Source: Nitrospinales bacterium
GTDB lineage: Bacteria; Nitrospinota_A; UBA7883; JACRGQ01
Direction of reading: 5' to 3'
Assembly: GCA_023248495.1 (NCBI GenBank)
Contig: JAHFEK010000001.1
Coordinates: 1 to 33,850 of the forward strand
DNA: 33,850 nucleotides
Shown: in pieces, positions 1-7,766 of the stretch
Numbering within the stretch: the stretch's first letter is position 1
Layout of the letters: the number at the start of each line of letters is the position of its first letter
Made by a program: the position numbers and the translations under genes
The notes under the pieces: model-generated
Seen by the model: only the letters and a program-made list of their open reading frames with translations
The model's database searches: none
What the model was told of the DNA's origin: nothing

Positions 1-1
1 G

Positions 2-100
2 GCCCTTATCGCCGTCATGCGGAAACTGCTGCACATCGCCTACGGCATTCTTAAGAACAAAACCGTCTTTAACCCGAAATTGCATATGAAAACGGCTTGA
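2..100 (+). CDS. C-terminal end of an IS110-family transposase (partial)
   Basis: Reading frame 2 is open from the window edge to a TGA at 98-100 and encodes 32 residues that begin ALIAVMRKLLHIAYGILKNK and finish KLHMKTA. The pattern of an A-V-M-R-K-L-L core, then a Y-G-hydrophobic-L-K segment and a F-x-P stretch, is the usual C-terminal end of IS110/IS116/IS902 (DEDD) transposases. Those enzymes act with a bridge RNA encoded in a non-coding end of the element. The catalytic part lies upstream of the window, so I cannot say whether the element is intact. Its right boundary is probably in the next few tens of bases, before the promoter at 142. The identification rests on one short stretch and family memory. 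Confidence 0.7.
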   Translation, partial: ALIAVMRKLLHIAYGILKNKTVFNPKLHMKTA

Positions 101-141
101 CGCGCAAGACCGTATCTACCAAGCGCAAGTAGTCGATGAAT

Positions 142-170
142 TTGACATGTTTTGCACTGTCGTATAGCAT
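142..170 (+). promoter_or_regulatory. Candidate sigma-70 promoter for the HD-GYP gene
   Basis: A perfect -35 hexamer TTGACA (142-147) is followed by a 17-nt spacer and TAGCAT (165-170), a four-of-six match to the -10 consensus. It would start transcription near 177 and leave a leader of about 80 nt before the ATG at 257. It lies just downstream of the transposase end, so the insertion may have replaced the gene's original upstream region. Confidence 0.5.
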
Positions 171-256
171 ATTCAAGAGTTACCGGGGGATGGTCAATTC
201 TGCCCAAGCGCCATTCTTTCAGCAGGGTGTTGTTTTGCGGCAAGCAGGGGAACGTA

Positions 257-1510
257 ATGATAAAAAAGATAAAATCCACCCAATTAATCCCAGGCATGTT
301 TGTTCACCATTTTGCCTGCCGATGGCTCGAAAATCCGTTCTTTAAAGACAGCATTCTTATCAAAGATACGGCGATGATCGAAAAAATCATCGTCAACGGC
401 ATTCATGAATTGTTTATCGATACGGAAAAGGGGCTTGATGCCCTTCCGGCCGTTGCACTTCCGGAACCGGTGGTTGAAGAGCTTCCCGATGAAATAGGAA
501 TTCCCGGCTCCGCCATCGTTACGATTTCGGCGTTTGAAAAGCGGCTTTCCGGCGTCTCCCGGCGGGATCTGCGCGATGAGCTGCCCAATGCGTTGAAGCT
601 GAGGGAGGCGATGGAAACGGTTTTGGAAGATGTTTTCCATGCCGTCTCCAGCGGAAGGAATGTCGATGTCGCCGCTACGCGGGAGGTTTCGGAAAAAATG
701 GTCGAATCGGTATTCCGCAATGAATCCGCGCTCCCCTGCGTGGCCAAAACCCGGCAAGCCGAAAGGCATCTGATTACCCGCGCCCTTAATGTGAGCACGT
801 TGATGATCGCCTTCGCCAAATTTATGGGCATGCAGCCGGAGGATATCGTCAACATCGCCATTGGCTCGCTGCTGCACGACGTGGGAATGCTGAAAGTCGA
901 TCAGTATATCCTGAAGAAAGCCGAAAAATTAACCGCCAGGGAACACGAAGATGTCAAGATGCACGTTCTCTACTCGTATGAGATCATCTTTGCCTCGGCG
1001 GGCGAGATTCAACCGGCGCTGCAAATGGCGCTGCTTCACCATGAGCGGTTTGATGGCGCTGGTTATTCGCATGGGGTGAAAGGGGAGGCGATTCCCAAAA
1101 CAGTCCGGATGCTTTCGATTGTAGATGTGTTTGACGCCATGACGACAACCAGGGCTTTCGGCGGAACCATGAACCTTTCAGCCGCCAACCGGAAACTGGT
1201 GGAATTGGCCGTGGCGGGGCAGGTCGACAATTCCCTCGTCCAGTGGTTCATCCGCTGCATCGGGATTTATCCCGTGGGAACCATTGTCCGTCTTTCAACC
1301 GGCAAGATAGGCGTCGTGATACAGCAGAACCCCCAAAGCCTCCTGAAGCCGGTGGTGAACGTCGTTTATGACGGCAATAAAGATCATTTTGTGCGTCCGC
1401 GCAGGATGGATTTGTCGGAAATCCCCGATGACCGGACCGAAGTGAAAATCGAATCAACCGGCTGGGAAAAAAGTTTCAAGATCGATCCCGTCGATTTTCT
1501 CCTCGCTTAG
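257..1510 (+). CDS. DUF3391 / HD-GYP domain protein, putative cyclic-di-GMP phosphodiesterase with altered motif residues
   Basis: This 417-residue cytoplasmic protein has an N-terminal DUF3391-like segment (about 1-130), an HD-GYP domain (about 165-320) and a small C-terminal beta-rich tail. HD-GYP domains usually hydrolyse cyclic-di-GMP. Visible motif residues are H207-D208, H236, H261-H262-E263, D266 and D290. Three positions differ from the common pattern: where HS-L-N-V is expected the sequence has R175-A-L-N-V, so a metal-ligand histidine appears to be missing; HDxGK reads HDVGM; and GYP reads GYS (270-271). Activity may be altered or lost. I chose ATG 257 because AGGGGAA lies just upstream and the protein then opens with the usual MIKKI...L.PGM pattern; an in-frame ATG at 152 would add 35 unconvincing residues. 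The next gene is also a signalling gene. Confidence 0.88.
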   Translation: MIKKIKSTQLIPGMFVHHFACRWLENPFFKDSILIKDTAMIEKIIVNGIHELFIDTEKGLDALPAVALPEPVVEELPDEIGIPGSAIVTISAFEKRLSGVSRRDLRDELPNALKLREAMETVLEDVFHAVSSGRNVDVAATREVSEKMVESVFRNESALPCVAKTRQAERHLITRALNVSTLMIAFAKFMGMQPEDIVNIAIGSLLHDVGMLKVDQYILKKAEKLTAREHEDVKMHVLYSYEIIFASAGEIQPALQMALLHHERFDGAGYSHGVKGEAIPKTVRMLSIVDVFDAMTTTRAFGGTMNLSAANRKLVELAVAGQVDNSLVQWFIRCIGIYPVGTIVRLSTGKIGVVIQQNPQSLLKPVVNVVYDGNKDHFVRPRRMDLSEIPDDRTEVKIESTGWEKSFKIDPVDFLLA

Positions 1511-1612
1511 CCGCGGGGAAATATTTTATGGCGGCGGTTTTTATAATGTACGGCGCAACGCGGGCCGTATTGCCGCTTGATTAAGCGCGCGCTATTTGCC
1601 ATCATTTCTTAA

Positions 1613-3916
1613 ATGGGAAGAGATAATTCCGAAATGCCTTGCCCTGATCCGCCGGCAAGGGACGATGCGTCAAGCGCCGGCGAATCGAAATACCGCTTTC
1701 TTATAGAGGCCTCGCCCGACGCGATTTTTATCGCCGATGCTGAAACATGCGTCATCATCGATTGCAATGAAGTGGCCGCAAACTTGATTGGAAAAACAAA
1801 AGAGGAAATCATCGGATTTCACATAACCACATTACATCCGCCCCAAGATGCGGAATTCTACGCCGGTGATTTCAAAAAATTAACGGAACGGCCATCGGGG
1901 GTTCGGGAAAACGCCTTTGTCTTGCATAAAAAAGGCCATACGATCCCGGTGGATATCAAATCGATCGGCATGGAGATGGAGGGGCGGAAGGTACGGCTGG
2001 GGATTTTCAAGGATGTTTCGGAGCGCGTCGCGGCGGAGAAGGCCGTGCGGGAGAGCGAGGCGCTGTTGCGTTCCATCACGGATAACACCGGCACGGTGAT
2101 ATTCCTGAAAGATTTGGCTGGCCGGTACCTCCATGTGAACCTGCTGTGGGAAAAGCTCTTCCATACCTCCAGTGAGGCCGTTCGGGGGAAGACCGACTAC
2201 GAGCTGTTTCCAAAAGAAATGGCGGAGGCATTTATCAGGAACGATACGATTGCCGCCCAAACCGGGCAAACACTGGAGATTGAAGAGCGGGTGCCGCTGG
2301 ATGACGGCATTCACACCTACATTTCGGTCAAGTTTCCCATTCGGAATATTTCCGGGGAAATCTATGCGATCTGCGGGATAGCCACGGACATCACGCAGCG
2401 CAAGGCGGCAGAGGAGGAATTGCATCGTTTTTTCAATCTTGTTCCCGACATGATGTGCGTGGCGTCGGCTAACGGCTATTTCTTGAAGGTCAATCCCGTC
2501 TGGGAGAAGGTGCTTGGCTACACCGAGCGGGAATTACTTGCCACCCCTTTTCTTGATTTTATCCATCCCGACGACAGGGCCGCGACGATGAAGGAGGTTG
2601 CAAGGCAAATCGCGGGTGAATCGACCGTTGAATTTTTAAACCGTTACCGCTGCAAAGATGGCGGATATAGATGGCTGGAATGGATGGCGACGCCGTCTCC
2701 CGATAAGAGGCAGCTTTTTGCGGCCGCCCGCGATGTTACCGACAGGAAAGCGGCGGAAGAAAGGGAACGGCACGCCATTCTGGAGGGAAAAAAGGAGCTG
2801 GAAGTGCAAGTGGTCTTGAAGGCCGAAGAGCGCCGCAAAGCGCAGGCAGAAGCCGACAATGCCACCCAGCTCAAAAACAATTTCATTTCGCTGGTGGCGC
2901 ACGATTTGAAGTCTCCGTTGGCAAGTCTTTCGATGGGGCTGGAAGCTCTCGCCGGCGTCAAAGACCTTTCCCCGGAAAACCGGGAATTTGCGGTAAAGAT
3001 GGCCAATCACAGCCGCGAAATCCACAAAATGACCGAACGGCTGCTCGACCTCTCCCTGCTGCAGGCGGGCATGATAATCCTTCAAAAACAGGTTATCAAC
3101 TGCCGCAATTTTGCCGCCATGCAGATTGAGCTGTATGAGGCCCTGGCCGCGAAAAAAGGGATCGCCATTCTCAACTATCTTCCGGAAAAAATGAAGGTGC
3201 TCGCCGATCCCGACCTCTTCGGCCAGTGCGTGAAAAACGTGTTATCAAACGCCCTTAAGTTTTGCAGCAGGGGGGACACGATCGCCTTTATTAACCCCCA
3301 GGGTATGCCGTCCACCATAGCGGTGAAAGATACCGGCCCCGGCATTGCGCAGGAAAAAATGGCGCCGATTTTAACAAAGGAAATGAAAATGCGCACGGTT
3401 GGCACGGCGGGCGAGAAGGGAACTGGAATCGGCCTGATCCATACCAAAGAAATTATGGAAGCTCACGGCGGCACAGTCACTTTTGAATCAGAGGCCGGCA
3501 AGGGAAGCATTTTTTACCTTAATCTCCCCGCATTCGACAATGTGGTGCTGGTGGTGGATGACGATGAATCGGCGTTATTGGTTATGCGTTTGCATCTGAA
3601 GCATATGGGCGCCAATGTGTTGACGGCCTCCAACGGATTTGAAGCGTTGAAGATCGTTCAAGACAGACCGCCGATTCTTATAATTACCGATATTAAGATG
3701 CCGGTGATGGATGGCTTCGAGTTGCTTCATCGCCTGAAAACAAGCCTGAAGCATTCCCAAATACCGGTGATCGTCATTACGGCAATCAATGAGATGGATG
3801 CGCGCAAAAAAGCGTTTGCCGACAAGGCTGCCGATTTCATCAACAAGCCGCTGGTGGAATCCGATTTTATCCCGCGCGTGGGGAGATTTGTCGCGGGCTG
3901 GCCGCTTAATAAATAG
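1613..3916 (+). CDS. Soluble PAS-PAS-PAS hybrid histidine kinase with C-terminal receiver
   Basis: The 767-residue protein has no membrane segment. Order: three PAS domains (about 26-140, 150-265, 268-382, the latter two ending in D-I/V-T-x-R-K), a charged coiled coil (about 385-425), a HisKA domain with H430 in LVAHDLKSPL, an HATPase domain (N-box N546; DTGPG near 573; GTGIGL 603-608) and a receiver (acidic D649-D651, phospho-acceptor D693, T723, K745). This is the layout of a phosphorelay kinase that senses cytoplasmic signals through its PAS domains; the ligand cannot be read from sequence. It lies 102 bp after the HD-GYP gene, in a gap that contains a perfect TATAAT (1542-1547) without a good -35. 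ATG 1634 is an alternative start with GGAAGAG about 10 nt upstream. A shared pathway with the HD-GYP protein is inference. Confidence 0.9.
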   Translation: MGRDNSEMPCPDPPARDDASSAGESKYRFLIEASPDAIFIADAETCVIIDCNEVAANLIGKTKEEIIGFHITTLHPPQDAEFYAGDFKKLTERPSGVRENAFVLHKKGHTIPVDIKSIGMEMEGRKVRLGIFKDVSERVAAEKAVRESEALLRSITDNTGTVIFLKDLAGRYLHVNLLWEKLFHTSSEAVRGKTDYELFPKEMAEAFIRNDTIAAQTGQTLEIEERVPLDDGIHTYISVKFPIRNISGEIYAICGIATDITQRKAAEEELHRFFNLVPDMMCVASANGYFLKVNPVWEKVLGYTERELLATPFLDFIHPDDRAATMKEVARQIAGESTVEFLNRYRCKDGGYRWLEWMATPSPDKRQLFAAARDVTDRKAAEERERHAILEGKKELEVQVVLKAEERRKAQAEADNATQLKNNFISLVAHDLKSPLASLSMGLEALAGVKDLSPENREFAVKMANHSREIHKMTERLLDLSLLQAGMIILQKQVINCRNFAAMQIELYEALAAKKGIAILNYLPEKMKVLADPDLFGQCVKNVLSNALKFCSRGDTIAFINPQGMPSTIAVKDTGPGIAQEKMAPILTKEMKMRTVGTAGEKGTGIGLIHTKEIMEAHGGTVTFESEAGKGSIFYLNLPAFDNVVLVVDDDESALLVMRLHLKHMGANVLTASNGFEALKIVQDRPPILIITDIKMPVMDGFELLHRLKTSLKHSQIPVIVITAINEMDARKKAFADKAADFINKPLVESDFIPRVGRFVAGWPLNK

Positions 3917-4045
3917 AACGCCCGCCCGGCGTGCGCGGCAGGGGCCTTCCGGCCGACTCCATGGCGTGTTTTCCGCGCCAGTATTTTTTCGTGCACCGGT
4001 CTTTTTTTGTGTTATCCTCTACTCTCTGTTTAGGGAAATGGTTTT

Positions 4046-4140
4046 GCCGGGTCTTACGCGACCCGATCCTGCTAACCCCGCCAGGTCCGGAAGGAAGCAA
4101 CGGTACGCGGAGTGTCGGGGGCGCTGTAAGGGTGCCCGGC
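4046..4140 (+). ncRNA. ffs: Small bacterial SRP RNA (4.5S type)
   Basis: Positions 4083-4100 carry the signature SRP apical loop, AGGTCCGGAAGGAAGCAA, which binds the Ffh M domain. The ends pair: GCCGGG at 4046-4051 with CCCGGC at 4135-4140. A T-run (4141-4148) follows directly and completes an intrinsic terminator. At about 95 nt this is the short form lacking the Alu domain. Placement just upstream of dnaX is found in many bacteria. The transcript may begin slightly earlier: a possible -10 (TATCCT, 4013-4018) has no clear -35. The RNA directs ribosomes making membrane and secreted proteins to the SRP receptor. Confidence 0.93.
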
Positions 4141-4162
4141 TTTTTTTTTAGGTGCGCCCCTA

Positions 4163-5842
4163 ATGGACGGAATGATGGAAGACGCGGGCAAAACGAAGAC
4201 CGGCTATCAGGTGATGGCCCTCAAATGGCGTCCCTCGACGTTCGCCGAAGTCGTCGGGCAGCAGCACATCGTCCGCTCCCTCTCCAACGCGATCAAGCTC
4301 AACCGCATCGCGGGCGCGTATCTTTTTTGCGGCACGCGCGGTGTGGGCAAAACCTCGATGGCCCGCATTTTCAGCCGCAGCATCAATTGCGAAACCGGCG
4401 CGACCATCGCCCCCTGCGGCAAATGCCGCAACTGCATCGAGATTGCCGAAGGCAACTCGATGGACGTGGTGGAGATAGACGGCGCCAGCAACAACGGCGT
4501 GGATAACATCCGCGAGATACGCGATCACTTGCAGTACGCCCCGGTGAAATGCCGGATGAAGATATACATCATCGACGAAGTGCACATGCTTTCGGGCGCG
4601 GCGTTCAACGCCTTCCTCAAAACGCTGGAAGAGCCGCCGCCGCACACCGTCTTCATCATGGCCACCACCGAGCAGAACAAGCTGCCCGATACGGTGCTGT
4701 CGCGCTGCCAGGTGTTCGAGTTCCGCGCGCTCTCCGATCAGGAAATCGCCGGCCGTCTGCAAACCATCATTGATAGCGACGGCATCAAGATCACCCCGGG
4801 CGCGGTCATGATGATTGCCCGCCGCGCCGAAGGCTCGATGCGCGACGCGCAATCGCTGCTGGATCAGGCCGCTTCCTACGCCGCCGAGACCATCGACGAA
4901 GAGCTGCTCGGCATGGTGCTGGGGCTGGTCTCGCGCGAGAAGATATGGTCCATCCTCGGCGCGGTCACCCGCAAAGAGGTGGACGGCACCCTGCGCCAAC
5001 TGCACGATCTTTACTATTCCGGCTTCGAGGTGGGGGTGATCGTGCGCGAGCTGTTCGAATCGGTGCGGGCGCTCACCATCGTGAAGGTCAGCGGCGCGCC
5101 TGAAAAGATTCTGAAGGAAACGGACGACGCGCTGGCCGCCATGAAGGAATTGGTGGCGGGGGTCACGGCGGGCCGGTTGCAACAGTATTACGATATTCTC
5201 CTGCGCGCCAAATCGCAAGCCGCCACGGCGGGCAATCCGCTTTCGGTGCTGGAGATGGCGCTGATAAAAATGGTGCGGCTGGATGATGTGCTGCCGCTGG
5301 CGGAATTGATCGAGCGGCTGAAGGGGATGCCCGCCACCGCGCCGCAACCGCAGGCAGCCGCCGCACCCCGATTTGCGCCGCCCTCCGCGCCGCCGCGCCC
5401 GGCATCGGCCAGTGCGCGGCAGCCCGCGCCGGGCCAGGGGTATGACGCGCCGCCTTCCGCCGCAGCGCCCGTGGCGGGTGATCCGTGGGAAGCCATCCGC
5501 GCGGTTATAAAAGAGAAGAAACCGTTGCTTGCCGCATCGCTGGACAAGATGGTTTTCAGCATGGAAGGGGGGAAGGCGGTGCTGGGGTATCCGGAGGATC
5601 AGTCGTTCATCCGCGACCAGTGCGAGCAGAACCGCGCCCTCATCGAAGAGGCGCTGCAATCGGCGGCCGGGCGGCGGATGGCCGTCGCTTTCAGCGCGGT
5701 TCCCAAGACGATGTTGAAGGATGCGGTGGTGAAAAAGCCGCCGATGGATAACGCCATGCGGCGGCAGATGCAAAATGAACCGATAATCCAAAAGGCGATG
5801 GATATGTTTGACGGCACCCCCGCGTTTGAGGAGGAGCGCTGA
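4163..5842 (+). CDS. dnaX: DNA polymerase III subunit gamma/tau
   Basis: This is the 559-residue clamp-loader ATPase of the replicative polymerase. Residues 20-40 carry the family opening KWRPSTFAEVVGQQHIV. Walker A is GTRGVGKT (57-64), the zinc module has C76, C85, C88 and C91, Walker B is IIDEVHML (136-143), and the SRC arginine-finger motif is at 180-182. Domain III follows, then a Pro/Ala-rich linker (about 390-450) and a tau-like C-terminal domain. I see no strong slippery A-run with a stop that would yield a separate gamma form. In-frame ATGs at 4172 and 4175 are alternative starts. The stop overlaps the ybaB start by one base (TGATG), so the two are translationally coupled. SRP RNA lies directly upstream. 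Confidence 0.96.
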   Translation: MDGMMEDAGKTKTGYQVMALKWRPSTFAEVVGQQHIVRSLSNAIKLNRIAGAYLFCGTRGVGKTSMARIFSRSINCETGATIAPCGKCRNCIEIAEGNSMDVVEIDGASNNGVDNIREIRDHLQYAPVKCRMKIYIIDEVHMLSGAAFNAFLKTLEEPPPHTVFIMATTEQNKLPDTVLSRCQVFEFRALSDQEIAGRLQTIIDSDGIKITPGAVMMIARRAEGSMRDAQSLLDQAASYAAETIDEELLGMVLGLVSREKIWSILGAVTRKEVDGTLRQLHDLYYSGFEVGVIVRELFESVRALTIVKVSGAPEKILKETDDALAAMKELVAGVTAGRLQQYYDILLRAKSQAATAGNPLSVLEMALIKMVRLDDVLPLAELIERLKGMPATAPQPQAAAAPRFAPPSAPPRPASASARQPAPGQGYDAPPSAAAPVAGDPWEAIRAVIKEKKPLLAASLDKMVFSMEGGKAVLGYPEDQSFIRDQCEQNRALIEEALQSAAGRRMAVAFSAVPKTMLKDAVVKKPPMDNAMRRQMQNEPIIQKAMDMFDGTPAFEEER

Positions 5843-6156
5843 TGCGGGCGTTGGGGGATATGCTGCAAAAAGCGCAGAAAATGAAAGCCGGGATGGATGA
5901 AGCCCGCGCCAAAATGAAAAACCAAACGGTGGAAGCCGAATCGGCCAACGGCGCGGTGCGCGTCGTCGCCAGTTGCGACAAACAAATCGTCTCCATCACC
6001 GTTAACCATGAACGCGCCGCGGCATCCGGCCTCCCCATTGAAGCGCTGATCGCCGAAGCCGCCAACGCCGCCCTGAAAAAAGCCGAAGCCGCTTTGAAGG
6101 AAGAACTCTCCAAAGCGATGGGGGCCGCCGGCCTCTCCCTTCCCGGCCTTTTCTAA
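5842..6156 (+). CDS. ybaB: YbaB/EbfC-family nucleoid-associated protein
   Basis: A 104-residue protein of the YbaB/EbfC family, small dimeric DNA-binding proteins associated with the nucleoid. It opens with the typical L-x-x-M-L-x-K-A-Q-K-M-K pattern (about 4-15), has the central V-x-x-E-S/A-A-N-G-A-V-R-V stretch and ends in an Ala/Lys/Glu-rich helix. It starts inside the dnaX stop codon (TGATG). The usual order is dnaX-ybaB-recR; here recR is 976 bp further on, after a hairpin-rich spacer and a MORN-repeat gene. The family and position make the identity secure, but the exact cellular role of YbaB is poorly defined. Confidence 0.92.
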   Translation: MRALGDMLQKAQKMKAGMDEARAKMKNQTVEAESANGAVRVVASCDKQIVSITVNHERAAASGLPIEALIAEAANAALKKAEAALKEELSKAMGAAGLSLPGLF

Positions 6157-6177
6157 CCCGCTCCCGTTTTCGTTGTC

Positions 6178-6287
6178 ATGCCGGACACCGATCCGGCATC
6201 CAGCTATATTGTCAAAGCTCTCTTCTTCGGCCCAGCGGGCCGATTGCACGGCAGGATTGCCGTGCCTACCCGGATTTGGCAGGGTAG
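6178..6287. repeat. Array of four perfect short hairpins in the ybaB-MORN spacer
   Basis: The 359-bp stretch 6157-6515 has no convincing gene. Four inverted repeats lie close together: 6178-6199 (arms ATGCCGGA/TCCGGCAT, 6-nt loop), 6228-6242 (CGGCCC/GGGCCG, 3-nt loop), 6246-6265 (GCACGGCA/TGCCGTGC, 4-nt loop) and 6266-6287 (CTACCC/GGGTAG, 10-nt loop). The first resembles the dispersed ATGCCGGA...TCCGGCAT palindromes common in many bacterial genomes. The group may be a composite REP-like repeat, and could also attenuate transcription leaving ybaB. No T-run follows any hairpin, so none looks like a standard terminator. Confidence 0.6.
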
Positions 6288-6356
6288 ACAATTTGGGAGC
6301 CGCAAGCGGTTTATTACGTTGTCGGCGGTGGTGTTGTGCAATCGAAAGACAATGAC

Positions 6357-6388
6357 GCTGATATTTTCCCGTGCTGATATTTTCCCGT
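6357..6388. repeat. Tandem duplication of a 16-bp unit
   Basis: The 16-mer GCTGATATTTTCCCGT occurs twice head to tail (6357-6372 and 6373-6388), immediately before the -35 box at 6390. It may be a simple slippage duplication or a pair of regulator half-sites on the face of the promoter; the sequence does not decide between them. Confidence 0.75.
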
Positions 6389-6389
6389 T

Positions 6390-6417
6390 TTGACAGCGCG
6401 GCGATCTCGCCTAGATT
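6390..6417 (+). promoter_or_regulatory. Candidate promoter for the MORN-repeat gene
   Basis: TTGACA (6390-6395), a 16-nt spacer and TAGATT (6412-6417) form a plausible sigma-70 promoter. It would give a leader of about 90 nt before the ATG at 6516. It suggests that the MORN gene is transcribed independently of dnaX-ybaB. Confidence 0.45.
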
Positions 6418-6515
6418 AAGGGATAGGCGGGTTTAAAGCCGGGATGCCGTGCGGTGGACTATTTTCACGGGAGCGCATATCATTTGGGAAATGCGGACTA
6501 ATTTCGGGAGGTGAC

Positions 6516-6980
6516 ATGGGAATTGTAAAGGCAGCGCTGGTTATGATGTTCTGCATCGCGGGTGCGGGCACTTTTGCGATGGCCGCCGAGTGCGAGGGGG
6601 ATTGCGAGAACGGCCATGGAGTTTACTACGGCAAGGACGGCGGGAAATTATACGAAGGCCAGTTCAAGGGCGGCAATTTCGATGGCCAGGGAATTCTCTT
6701 CCACAAGGACGGCGGTAAAAAATACCAGGGCCAGTTCAAGAATGACAAAGCCAACGGCCAGGGAGCCCTATTCGGCGCGAACGGCAAAAAATTATACGAA
6801 GGCTGGTTCAAGGATAACAAGGCCGATGGCAGGGGAATCTTATACGGCGCGAACGGCGATAAAGCGTACGAAGGCCAGTTCAAGGACGACAAGAAAAATG
6901 GCCAGGGAGCGTTATTCCGCGCGGACGGCAAGAAATTATTCGAAGGCCAGTTCAAGGATGACTATCCTCTGGAGCGATAG
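6516..6980 (+). CDS. Secreted MORN-repeat protein
   Basis: A 154-residue protein with a clear signal peptide (MGIVKAALVMMFCIAGAG... ending near A-M-A-A, about residue 24), a short Cys-containing stretch (E-C-E-G-D-C), then about five MORN-like repeats of roughly 23 residues. Each is built on K-x-Y/F-E-G-Q/W-F-K followed by G-Q/R-G-x-L-F/Y. The protein stops shortly after the last repeat with no further domain. MORN repeats fold as antiparallel beta-hairpins and are found in envelope-associated and lipid-binding proteins; no function can be given here. The start is fixed by GGGAGGTG at 6506-6513; in-frame ATG 6444 would bury the signal peptide. It lies between ybaB and recR, where no gene is normally found, with its own candidate promoter. 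Confidence 0.85.
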   Translation: MGIVKAALVMMFCIAGAGTFAMAAECEGDCENGHGVYYGKDGGKLYEGQFKGGNFDGQGILFHKDGGKKYQGQFKNDKANGQGALFGANGKKLYEGWFKDNKADGRGILYGANGDKAYEGQFKDDKKNGQGALFRADGKKLFEGQFKDDYPLER

Positions 6981-7132
6981 AATTGGCGCGGCTGGAGAAT
7001 TTGGCGTTTCTGTTCGATTAGGGCGAATTGGAGGAAGAGCTTTTTGCTGTCGCGGGGCGGGGAACCCGTCCATCGCCGATTCGTTATTTTCCAACTTTTC
7101 CAAAGTGCGCCACATGCTAGACTAGCCGCACC

Positions 7133-7729
7133 ATGGAATCATCCACATCCGTTAAAAAACTGATCGAGGAGTTTCAAAAACTTCCCGGGGTCGGCCGCAA
7201 GACCGCCGAGCGTCTCGTCTACGCGCTCCTCAAAGACAAAGATCAACGGGCGGCGCAGTTGGCCCGCGCGTTGACCGATCTCGTCGAGAAAGTGAAACTC
7301 TGCTCCACCTGCGGCGCGATCACCGAGGCGGATCCGTGCGAAATCTGCACTTCCGGCAAGCGGGACAAAACGATTATCTGCGTGGTGGAACAGCCGCTGG
7401 ATATCGCCCTTTTGGAGCGCACCGGCGGCCATGACGGCCTCTATCATGTGCTTGGCGGCACGCTATCGCCGCTGGACGGCATCGGTCCCGAAATCCTGCG
7501 GATTGAGCAGTTGCTTAAACGGGTTAAAACAGCTACGATTAAAGAGGTTATCGTCGCCACCAATCCAACCGTGGATGGTGAGGCTACAGCCCTTTATCTC
7601 GCAAAGGTATTGCGTCCTTTGGGAGTGAAAGTTACACGGATCGCCCGTGGTGTCCCCGTGGGGAGCGATCTAGAGTATGTGGATGAAATAACATTGGTTA
7701 AGTCCATCGAGGGGCGCAGGGAAATATAA
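7133..7729 (+). CDS. recR: Recombination protein RecR
   Basis: A 198-residue protein of normal RecR length. RecR, with RecF and RecO, loads RecA on gapped DNA. Visible features are the helix-hairpin-helix L-P-G-V-G-R-K-T-A-E-R-L (17-28), a C4 zinc finger (C57, C60, C69, C72) and a Toprim domain (about 80-175) with the acidic V-V-E-Q-P and N-P-T-x-x-G-E elements. The ATG at 7133 is preceded by CTAGACTAGCCGCACC without a strong ribosome-binding site; TAGACT there (about 7120) could be a -10. It is separated from ybaB by the MORN gene. The next gene starts 37 bp after its stop, so co-transcription with the oxidoreductase genes is possible. Confidence 0.95.
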   Translation: MESSTSVKKLIEEFQKLPGVGRKTAERLVYALLKDKDQRAAQLARALTDLVEKVKLCSTCGAITEADPCEICTSGKRDKTIICVVEQPLDIALLERTGGHDGLYHVLGGTLSPLDGIGPEILRIEQLLKRVKTATIKEVIVATNPTVDGEATALYLAKVLRPLGVKVTRIARGVPVGSDLEYVDEITLVKSIEGRREI

Positions 7730-7766
7730 AAACTTCGGGTTTTTGATACAGGGTTGGGAGAACGAA

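Noticed and set aside
5200-5560. Programmed frameshift site in dnaX
   Set aside because: I looked for an A-rich slippery run followed by a nearby stop and found only short A-runs without the expected arrangement.
4160-5791. Long open frame on the minus strand opposite dnaX (543 codons)
   Set aside because: It is rich in Arg, His and Gly with no family features, and lies wholly opposite a clear dnaX with all motifs intact; long antisense frames are expected in GC-rich DNA.
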